From: Ignavibacteriales bacterium
GTDB taxonomy: Bacteria; Bacteroidota; Ignavibacteria; Ignavibacteriales; Ignavibacteriaceae
Length of the DNA stretch: 8,742 nt
Direction: 5' to 3'
Assembly: GCA_016707115.1 (NCBI GenBank)
Contig: JADJIH010000014.1
Span: 1 to 8,742, forward strand
The translations under genes were made by a program, and so were the position numbers. The first letter of the stretch is position 1, and each line of letters begins with the position of its first letter. Positions 1 through 6,461 of this stretch are shown piece by piece. Under the pieces are notes generated by a model that saw nothing but the letters and a program-made list of their open reading frames with translations, had not been told where the DNA came from and did not search any database.

Positions 1-371
1 GGTACAAACCATTTTAGTATTTTATTTGATCAACCTATTTCAGTTTCAAATAACTGGTTCGGTCATCTTTCGCTTCCTGATGGTGTAGAAAATTGAAAAT
101 TTATTGCCATCTGATTCTCAATTAGAACAAAACTATCCCAACCCGTTTAACCCAACAAAAGATAAGATACAGTATACCGGAATACAGTTCTGTAACATTA
201 AAAGTGTTTAATCTTTTAGGAGAAGAAATAGAAACATTGTTTAATGGTGAGCAATCAGCAGGAGTTTACGAAGCCACATTTGATGCTTCGAAATTATCAA
301 GTGGAATTTATTTTTATGCACTACAAACAGATAATTTTAGTTCAAGTAAGAAAATGATTTTAATCAGATAG
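1..371 (+). pseudogene. 3' fragment of T9SS-sorted beta-sandwich protein, two frameshifts
   Basis: This is the tail of a gene that begins before the window. Frame 1 (1-96) encodes the end of module B and its linker, with NNWFGH and PDGVEN matching the same place in the three downstream paralogues (for example NNWFGYP and NPVGVER). It stops at TGA 94-96. Frame 2 resumes at 92 with IENLLPSD and NYPNPFNP. Frame 3 resumes at 159 with KIRYSIPEYS and runs to TAG 369-371, ending SSKKMILIR. Alignment to the paralogues implies loss of two bases in the A-run near 91-94 and two more near 155-159 (NPTTKI reduced to NPTK). If real, the protein would lose its T9SS C-terminal sorting domain and probably not reach the surface. 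Paralogy is certain; whether the breaks are biological is not. Confidence 0.8.
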
Positions 372-432
372 TAGTATGTAAAGAATCAGTTGTTCATAAA
401 GGTTTTATAGATTTTATTTTATAAGGTGCAGT

Positions 433-1548
433 ATGAAAAAATTATTTTTCATTTTGTTGTTCCTGGTTATTTGTGTTTGTTCATTCGGTCAAAATACTAG
501 CTCAACTATAACTAATACTATTCATTTTACGGCAGATATAAGTGGCATTCTTGGTCTTGGCATCGGCGGTGCTTTTAATCCAGATCAGGATTCATTATTA
601 GTTATGGGTTTTGATTGGGACGATAGTACTACGATTATAACTGGTAATAGAATGATGGAAAATACTGATCCATTCAACCCTGGGATTTATACAACAACTT
701 TAACGGTTCAAAGTAGTTCTGATTCTCTCAGATGGAAATTCAAAGCAGTTCCAGATTCAAGATTTCAAAATAATGGTTGGGAGTATAATCAGGATAGATG
801 GTTTGTTTTTGATTCGAGCAATAGCACAGTTATTTTACCAGACATAGTCCCGGATATCAGGCCAAACTGGCCAATACTACCGAGTGATGTAGATCTTCAA
901 ATTACTGTAGATATGACTTTTGCTCATAATAAATATAATGGTATGCCTATACCACTTGAGGAACTTGAATTCGTTGGGATAAGAGGAACAGTAGATTTTC
1001 TGGGAAGTCTCGAGGGCGGATGCTGGTGCCCGGATGATACTTTGACTGGGCTTATGAAAGTTTTTACACATTTTAATGGCAACATGTGGAGATATCGGAC
1101 AATAATACCTGCTGGAACCGTAAGTGGTGCAGCCGAATATAGATTTGGTGCAATGTATCCTGATGCTGATACACTTAATGGAGGGCTTTTCCCATTAGAT
1201 AATGAAGTACCACCACATTTAAACCATTTTATTATCATTTTCGCTTCGCAGACAACAATCACCTTATGGAACTATTTTGGATATTTTGATAGTGTTGAGA
1301 AACTGGAAGATCTGATTCCTACCTCTATTAATTTAGAACAAAACTATCCTAACCCGTTTAACCCAACAACAAAGATAAGATACAGTATACCTGAATACAG
1401 TTCTGTTAGCTTAAAAGTATTTAATCTTTTAGGAGAAGAAATAGAAACATTGTTTAATGGTGAGCAATCAGCAGGAGTATATGAAGCAACATTTGATGCT
1501 TCACCAATTGACAAGCGGGGTTTATTTTTATACTTTAAAAACAGATAA
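433..1548 (+). CDS. Secreted two-module beta-sandwich protein, sorting domain frameshifted near its end
   Basis: The predicted protein has 371 residues. Residues 1-20 form a signal peptide (MKKLFFILLFLV then CSFGQ). Module A spans about 27-127 (FTADISGILG, GGAF, DSLLVMG, GIYTTTL, RWKFKA, GWE, DRWFV). Module B spans about 154-267 (VDMTF, GCWCPDD at 196-202, IPAGT, YRFGA). A linker leads to the T9SS type A sorting domain, with NYPNPFNP at 304-311 and then LKVFNLLGEEIETL. After DAS (residue 356), four bases replace one codon at 1504-1507, so the reading ends IDKRGLFLYFKNR. The next frame from 1508 restores LTSGVYFYTLKTDN and would stop at 1583-1585. AAGG at 423-426 lies six bases before ATG 433, which supports the start. 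The modules recall E-set or starch-binding folds, but that is inference. No catalytic site was seen. Confidence 0.85.
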   Translation: MKKLFFILLFLVICVCSFGQNTSSTITNTIHFTADISGILGLGIGGAFNPDQDSLLVMGFDWDDSTTIITGNRMMENTDPFNPGIYTTTLTVQSSSDSLRWKFKAVPDSRFQNNGWEYNQDRWFVFDSSNSTVILPDIVPDIRPNWPILPSDVDLQITVDMTFAHNKYNGMPIPLEELEFVGIRGTVDFLGSLEGGCWCPDDTLTGLMKVFTHFNGNMWRYRTIIPAGTVSGAAEYRFGAMYPDADTLNGGLFPLDNEVPPHLNHFIIIFASQTTITLWNYFGYFDSVEKLEDLIPTSINLEQNYPNPFNPTTKIRYSIPEYSSVSLKVFNLLGEEIETLFNGEQSAGVYEATFDASPIDKRGLFLYFKNR

Positions 1549-1585
1549 TTTTATTTCAAGTAAGAAGATGATTTTAGTAAGATAA
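1508..1585 (+). pseudogene. Out-of-frame end of the T9SS sorting domain of the 433-1548 gene
   Basis: Read from 1508, this stretch encodes LTSGVYFYTLKTDN followed by SSKKMILVR and TAA at 1583-1585. It matches the last strands of the sorting domains at 1-371, 4366-4617 and 5528-5794. It belongs to the gene starting at 433 and was separated from it by one extra base at about 1504-1507. It has no start codon or ribosome site of its own. Confidence 0.75.
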
Positions 1586-1648
1586 AACTGATGTAGTATT
1601 AGATAGAAATTGTAGCTCAAACGAATAAAAAATATAAGTTTTTTTTTC

Positions 1649-1654
1649 AAGAGG
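1649..1654 (+). promoter_or_regulatory. Shine-Dalgarno-like site with poly-T tract upstream
   Basis: AAGAGG lies six bases before ATG 1661 and supports that start. Immediately upstream is an uninterrupted run of nine T (1639-1647). Such a tract can vary in length, but no evidence of variation is visible in a single sequence. Confidence 0.45.
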
Positions 1655-1660
1655 TTTGAT

Positions 1661-4369
1661 ATGAAAAAATTTTCGGTTTTGTTTGCAGTATTGACATTTA
1701 TCAGTACAACCTTTGCTCAAGAAGTTGTTAAGCAAAAAGCTCCTCTTAGAACGGACGAAGGAAACACTGTATCTCAAAGTTATGTACCATCAGGAAATAA
1801 TTCTCCGGTTACTGCTGCAAATTATGTTGCCGTGGATACTATGGCTAACTCATTCGGTCCGGCAGCAAATACATTAAATCCACTTGCTTATGATCCTATA
1901 TCAAAGGTACTAGCTGTTGTTCATAGAGGTAAATCACCGTATGCCGTTAGCAGTGGCGAACTTTGGTGGAATTATTCTACAGATCTGGGAATAAGCTGGC
2001 ACAGAAGTAATACTTCAGTACAAAATGGTACGCTATCACAAAATTCCGCTAGATATCCTAATATGACCCTGGCAAACTATACTAATTCTATTAATATGAC
2101 TGATTTGTTAGGTGCTTTTTCCTGGCCGGAATTAAGTACAACTGGCTTAGGTTGGTTGGGCTATGGTGTTTCGGAAGGATTGTTGCAATCAGCTTTTGCA
2201 AATCTCGAGCAAGGTCCTCCGACTTATGGATCAAATGTTCCAACTTTTAGTGATAATTCCTGGATTTTTTGGTGTGCTGATAATCTATCAGATAACTCTA
2301 TAAGACTTTGGAGAACACAGGATTATTCAACAGTTGAAGTAATTGATCCTCCTACTTGGGGAACAACAAGATGGACAAATGGAAACATCCTTTTAGGTGG
2401 TGTCTCACACAATGGTGTTGTATATGTTGGTGTTATAGGTTCTTACACTGAAGAAATTGGTGCCGGCGGTTGGGAAATTGGTTATTCAAAATCTACAGAT
2501 CATGGTGCTACCTGGAGTGATTGGTTTGTGCCGGATTGGAGAACAATTCCTGGTTTGACAAACTTTACTGAATTATGGGACTGGAAAGTAGGCGACACAT
2601 ATGTTAGTTATTCAGGCGATATTCAAGTTGATGATAATGGCAATGTTCATTTTGTAACAGGTTTAACTGATTCAGTTATATTACAAAATGCGATAGTTGA
2701 AATTTATGAAACTGCTCCCAACGTATGGGCTGGTAAAGTAATTACTGTGGCTCATGATAATTCAAAATATGGATATGAAGATAATACTCCAGGTCTTGGT
2801 CAAACAGGCCCTTCAATTATGATGGCAGCTAATAAGAATCGTGATTTCTTTGCTGTTCAATATTCTATTGGTTCACCTGAAACTCAGGATTCACTATGCG
2901 ATCTATATGTTCATACAAGAGCATTATCAGATGCAAATTGGTCTGGTTCAACAAATTTAACCGAAACCAATACTATGAATGAAGATGGCTGTCACCTTGC
3001 GCCTTATATAGCTTCAAATACAAGCGCAGATTACATATTTTCTATGTTCTGGTATGAACAAGGGAACACAACTCCAACTATTGATCAAACCGCACCATCC
3101 GTAATATGGGTTGCTCCTTATGCTGTTAGATCAGCAGGCGGCGATATTCCCATAACATTCCAGGTTGATATGAGTGTTCAGATGTTTGAAGGCAACTTTC
3201 CTCCAGGTGCAAATGTAGTAGTTCGTGGAGATTTTCAAACAGATGCTGGTGATCCAAATGGTCTTTGGCAAGGTAATATGTTCCAGTTATCAGATACTGA
3301 TGATGATTCAATTTATACAGGTACATTTCAAATCCCTTCAAATTTTGTTGGTAATAATTATATCTTTAAATATGTTATAGTTAATCCACCTGCGGGTGAT
3401 AATTGGGAATCAATTAATAACAGACCATTTACATTAACATCTCCAGAAACAGTTATCCCTTTAGACTGTTTTAATCATGACTGCCCTGTGGTTTATAATC
3501 CAGTTACTAACACTATAATTTTCACCGCCGATATCAGTGGTATTCTTGGTGTTGGCATTGGTGGGGCTTTCGATCCAAATCAAGACTCATTATTAGTGAT
3601 GGGGTTAGATTGGGGCCTTGATGGATGGAACGTAATTGGAAATAGAAAATTGGAAAATGCTGATCCGTTTCATCCCGGTATTTATACAACCACTCTCATG
3701 GTTACTTCATTTATAGGAGCTACTGGCGAAGGTGATTCAACCGAATGGATATTTAGAGCTTTTCCTGGCTCTAGATTTGAAGACTTAGGGTGGGAATCTA
3801 ATATAGATCGCTGGTATGTTTACGGGCCAGATAGTATAACAAATAGTTTACCTACTATAATTCCTCAAATTGCTCCCAACTTTCAAGTTAGCACAAATCC
3901 TATCGATTTTACTCTTAATGTTGATATGACAGGTGCGGTTAACCGACATAATGGTGAACCCATACCTTTAGATTCAATTGAATTTGTTATAGTTACAGGT
4001 ACGACACAGTTTTTAGGGAGTTATTATCATAATCCAAGTCCATGTTATTGTATAGATGATACAGCCTTTGGTTATATAAAAGCCCTGACTCATATTAGTG
4101 AAAATATTTGGAGTTACCATACTACCATACCAATTGGACAACATTGTGGAATATTTGGATACAAATTTGGAGTAATATATCCAGGGTCTGATACAATTAG
4201 TAGTGGATTTAACTCATTAATGAATGAATTACCTTATGGAGTATACCATAACATATTATTAACAGGTCTTCAGAACACTTTAGTTATTAATAATTGGTTC
4301 GGATATCCAGTCCCGCCTGATAATGTTGAACAAATAGAAAATTTAATACCCGATCGATTTATTTTTTAG
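1661..4369 (+). CDS. Secreted BNR/Asp-box propeller protein with C-terminal beta-sandwich modules, sorting domain cut off
   Basis: The product has 902 residues, with a signal peptide at 1-20 (MKKFSVLFAVL...TTFAQ). Residues about 50-490 look like a sialidase-type beta-propeller: two Asp-boxes are clear, STDLGISW (106-113) and STDHGATW (278-285), and repeated W/G-rich strands surround them. Asp-boxes are structural, and no sialidase catalytic set (Arg triad, Tyr/Glu) could be assigned, so enzyme activity is unproven. About 497-600 is a separate sandwich domain (TFQVDMSVQ, VVVRGDF, DDDSIYTG, YIFKYV). Then comes module A (617-720) and module B (749-885, with CYCIDD at 795-800), shared with the neighbouring paralogues. 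The frame ends at TAG 4367-4369, just where the sorting domain should begin; that domain is intact in another frame to 4617. Surface glycan binding is a reasonable inference. Confidence 0.87.
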   Translation: MKKFSVLFAVLTFISTTFAQEVVKQKAPLRTDEGNTVSQSYVPSGNNSPVTAANYVAVDTMANSFGPAANTLNPLAYDPISKVLAVVHRGKSPYAVSSGELWWNYSTDLGISWHRSNTSVQNGTLSQNSARYPNMTLANYTNSINMTDLLGAFSWPELSTTGLGWLGYGVSEGLLQSAFANLEQGPPTYGSNVPTFSDNSWIFWCADNLSDNSIRLWRTQDYSTVEVIDPPTWGTTRWTNGNILLGGVSHNGVVYVGVIGSYTEEIGAGGWEIGYSKSTDHGATWSDWFVPDWRTIPGLTNFTELWDWKVGDTYVSYSGDIQVDDNGNVHFVTGLTDSVILQNAIVEIYETAPNVWAGKVITVAHDNSKYGYEDNTPGLGQTGPSIMMAANKNRDFFAVQYSIGSPETQDSLCDLYVHTRALSDANWSGSTNLTETNTMNEDGCHLAPYIASNTSADYIFSMFWYEQGNTTPTIDQTAPSVIWVAPYAVRSAGGDIPITFQVDMSVQMFEGNFPPGANVVVRGDFQTDAGDPNGLWQGNMFQLSDTDDDSIYTGTFQIPSNFVGNNYIFKYVIVNPPAGDNWESINNRPFTLTSPETVIPLDCFNHDCPVVYNPVTNTIIFTADISGILGVGIGGAFDPNQDSLLVMGLDWGLDGWNVIGNRKLENADPFHPGIYTTTLMVTSFIGATGEGDSTEWIFRAFPGSRFEDLGWESNIDRWYVYGPDSITNSLPTIIPQIAPNFQVSTNPIDFTLNVDMTGAVNRHNGEPIPLDSIEFVIVTGTTQFLGSYYHNPSPCYCIDDTAFGYIKALTHISENIWSYHTTIPIGQHCGIFGYKFGVIYPGSDTISSGFNSLMNELPYGVYHNILLTGLQNTLVINNWFGYPVPPDNVEQIENLIPDRFIF

Positions 4370-4617
4370 AACAAAACTATCCCAATCCATTTAATCCAAC
4401 AACCAAGATAAGATATAGTATACCGGAATACAGTTCTGTAACATTAAAAGTATTTAATCTTTTAGGAGAAGAAATAGAAACGTTAGTTAACAGTGAGCAA
4501 AGTGCAGGAGTTTACGAAGCAACATTTGATGCTTCTAATCTTTCAAGCGGAATTTATTTTTATACTTTAAAAACAGATAATTTTAGTTCAAGTAAGAAAA
4601 TGATTCTAATTAAGTAA
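4366..4617 (+). pseudogene. Detached T9SS C-terminal sorting domain of the 1661 gene
   Basis: Frame 1 from TTA 4366 reads LEQNYPNPFNPTTKIRYS, then LKVFNLLGEEIETLVNSEQ, and ends SSKKMILIK with TAA 4615-4617. All parts of the domain are present. Paralogues have P-x-x-[FY/S]-x-L-E-Q before the motif, and PDRFI-LEQ would restore that spacing if two T were removed from the six-T run at 4362-4367. There is no start codon or ribosome site, so it is not a separate gene. The next gene starts 16 nt after its stop, which fits an operon with the repaired 1661 gene. Confidence 0.82.
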
Positions 4618-4633
4618 ACCTTAAGAGACTAAT

Positions 4634-5794
4634 ATGAAAAAGCAATTAACAGTTCTTTTATTAGTTGTAATTACTTTTGTTTCGTTTTCACAACAGAATA
4701 AAATCACAACAACAAACACAGTTACATTTACTGCTGATATTAGTGGTATCATTGGTGTAGGTCCAGGTGGAGCTTTCGACCCATTGCGAGATTCATTGTT
4801 AGTTATTGGTTTGGATTGGGATGGAGAAACAACAGTTGTTGGCAATAGAATGATGTCTAATGTGGATACACTTAACCCCGGAATTTATACTACAACATTA
4901 TTAGTTAGCAGTACTTTGGATTCCGTGAGATGGAAATTTAAAGCAGCACCACCTTATTATTGGCCAAATACCGGATGGGAAACCGGATCAGACCGCTGGT
5001 TTGTATTAAGTGAAGATAGCAGTGTTGTGACTTTGCCGATAATCATCCCCAGAATATACCCAGGACAAATTTGGCCAGAAGACCTCCATCTAACTTTAAA
5101 TCTAAACATGACAGGAGCAATTAACCAATATAACGGGTTACTAATTCCGCTTTCTGACATTGAATTTATTGGACTCAAAAGTACGCTACCTTTTATGGGA
5201 AATATGTTGGAAGGTTGCTGGTGCGCGGATGATACATCAACCGGGGATATGGTATTATTAACTCACATTAGTGATAATAACTGGAAGTTTGAAATTGATA
5301 TTCCGGCAGGTACAAACTCAGGTGTGTATGAATACAAATTTGCTGTGAAGTATACTGGTGCAGATACAATAAATGGTGGTTTTGAACCTTTGAATAATGA
5401 ATTTGCTGATAGTCTAACACATAATTTTCTACTAGTAGGGGTACTACCGCCAATAATCACAATATATAATTTATTTGGCGATCCAAATCCCGTTGGTGTA
5501 GAAAGAATAGAAAATTTATTACCATCTGATTATCAATTAGAACAAAACTATCCAAACCCGTTTAATCCATCAACAAAAATAAGGTACAGCATTACTGAAT
5601 ATAGTTTTGTTACTCTAAAAGTATTTAATCTATTGGGAGAAGAAATAGAAACGTTAGTTAACAGTGAGCAAAGTGCAGGAGTTTACGAAGCAACATTTGA
5701 GGCTTCCAACCTGGCAAGTGGAATTTACTTTTATACTTTAAAAACAGATAATGCTTCTTTTACAAAAAGATGGTTCTTGTTAGATAGATTATAG
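4634..5794 (+). CDS. Secreted two-module beta-sandwich protein with intact T9SS sorting domain
   Basis: This 386-residue protein is the only complete member of the array. The signal peptide is at 1-19 (MKKQLTVLLLVV...SFSQ). Module A spans about 28-125 (FTADISGIIG, GGAF, DSLLVIG, GIYTTTL, RWKFKA, GWE, DRWFV). Module B spans about 152-268 (LNMTGAIN, GCWCADD at 194-200, IPAGT, YKFAV). The sorting domain covers about 296-386, with NYPNPFNP at 305-312, LKVFNLLGEEIETL and SGIYFYTLKTDN. Its last residues, KRWFLLDRL, differ from the KKMIL(I/V)(R/K) endings of the other copies. AAGAG at 4623-4627 precedes ATG 4634. T9SS passenger proteins cross the outer membrane and are usually attached or released after domain removal. 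The role of the modules is unknown; sugar binding is only a guess from the fold-like pattern. Confidence 0.92.
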   Translation: MKKQLTVLLLVVITFVSFSQQNKITTTNTVTFTADISGIIGVGPGGAFDPLRDSLLVIGLDWDGETTVVGNRMMSNVDTLNPGIYTTTLLVSSTLDSVRWKFKAAPPYYWPNTGWETGSDRWFVLSEDSSVVTLPIIIPRIYPGQIWPEDLHLTLNLNMTGAINQYNGLLIPLSDIEFIGLKSTLPFMGNMLEGCWCADDTSTGDMVLLTHISDNNWKFEIDIPAGTNSGVYEYKFAVKYTGADTINGGFEPLNNEFADSLTHNFLLVGVLPPIITIYNLFGDPNPVGVERIENLLPSDYQLEQNYPNPFNPSTKIRYSITEYSFVTLKVFNLLGEEIETLVNSEQSAGVYEATFEASNLASGIYFYTLKTDNASFTKRWFLLDRL

Positions 5795-5837
5795 AATAAA
5801 ATTATTAAGAGGATATCCCACAGGTCGAGTTTTATAG

Positions 5838-5926
5838 GTCATTCCCGTGAAAACGGAATCCATAACATAAAAATAAATAGATTCCCACTGGAGTTTATCC
5901 CGATGAAAAATCAGGATGGGAATGAC
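5838..5926. repeat. REP/MITE-like palindromic element between convergent genes
   Basis: The ends GTCATTCCC (5838-5846) and GGGAATGAC (5918-5926) are perfect inverted repeats. Inside are two weaker hairpins: ATTCCCGT-GAAA-ACGGAAT (5841-5859) and ATCCCGAT-GAAAA-ATCAGGAT (5898-5918). The ATTCCCGTGAAAACGGAAT form resembles intergenic palindromes scattered in many bacterial genomes. It lies between the + strand array and the - strand SGNH-TPR gene and could end transcription from both sides, although no clear T-tract follows either stem. The rest of 5795-5966 shows nothing recognisable. Confidence 0.65.
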
Positions 5927-5966
5927 AATTAATACCCTCAAAAGAATTCTTTTTATTTCTTTTTGG

Positions 5967-6430
5967 TTAGTGCAGATAGTTGATTGTAAAATTAATGGCT
6001 AATCCATTCTGAGGATTTAAACTTATACTTTTCTGTAAAGCCGCAATAGCTTCATCATTTTGTTTGTTTAAAAGTATGCCCCTGCCAAGGTTATACCAGG
6101 TTTGGGAATCAGCTTCTTAAACCTAACAGCTTGCTGAAGATAAACCATAGCTTCTTTATGTTTATTCTGTTTTAGTAATACCTGCCCCAGCCACTTTGTT
6201 GCAAAAAAATCAGGCTTAAGCTTGTAAAGCGGTAATAAAAATTCCATCGCTTCATCTAATTTTCCGCCATCAACTAATTTAGAAATCAGATCTTTATACG
6301 GAATATCATAGTAAGGTCTCTCTGCTATAATAACTGCAATTTCTTTTATGCAATTATTGTAATCACCTTTTTTAAAATAATAATCAGATAATAAGGCATG
6401 TGCAGATTCCCATGGTATTTCCTGATTCAT
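5967..6430 (-). pseudogene. C-terminal TPR part of the split SGNH-TPR protein
   Basis: The stretch from 6430 reads MNQEIPWESAHALLSDYYF, then tandem helix pairs typical of tetratricopeptide repeats (KGDYNNCIKEIAVI, GKLDEAMEFLLPLYKLKPD, WLGQVLLKQNKHKEAMVYLQQAV). In its own frame it ends at about 6068 with an unrelated-looking tail (LIPKPGITLAGAYF). Loss of one base in the A-run at 6117-6118 explains this: the other frame continues as EADSQTWYNLGRGILLNKQ, then DEAIAALQKSISLNPQNG, and stops at 5967-5969. The Met at 6430 is an internal residue, not a likely start, because the coding sense continues upstream as PKDIVDTVAIKL. TPRs mediate protein contacts. In the repaired protein of about 637 residues they follow the hydrolase domain. 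Confidence 0.75.
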
Positions 6431-6461
6431 AAGTTTTATAGCAACAGTATCTACAATGTCT

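Larger units (their letters stand above)
207..5700 (+). repeat. Dispersed direct repeats: four sorting-domain copies of about 250 bp
   Basis: Four homologous DNA blocks lie at about 120-371, 1332-1585, 4366-4617 and 5535-5794. Copies 1 and 2 are identical over 59 bp (207-265 and 1420-1478). Copies 3 and 4 are identical over 65 bp (4465-4529 and 5636-5700). Between the pairs the same region differs in codons, such as FNGEQS against VNSEQS. The blocks are suitable for homologous recombination between genes of the array. Confidence 0.85.

Noticed and set aside
877..1262. Two overlapping - strand open frames inside the 433-1548 gene
   Set aside because: They lie antisense to a well-supported gene, have no signal or domain, and look like shadows.
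1574..1777. - strand frame across the 1661 start
   Set aside because: It is antisense to a signal peptide and ribosome site and has low-complexity composition.
3126..3341. - strand frame rich in His and Leu
   Set aside because: It is antisense to a conserved sandwich domain; the composition is that of a shadow frame.
4355..4372. Programmed ribosomal frameshifting at the T-run before the sorting domain
   Set aside because: No pseudoknot or Shine-Dalgarno-like stimulator was identified, the other breaks do not share a slippery site, and several need a two-base correction.
4621..5460. Several - strand frames within the 4634-5794 gene
   Set aside because: All are antisense to the intact secreted protein gene and lack recognisable features.
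1..5794. CRISPR array or short tandem repeats
   Set aside because: The repeats are diverged gene-sized paralogues and 250-bp domain copies, not short regular repeats with spacers. No tRNA or rRNA was seen either.
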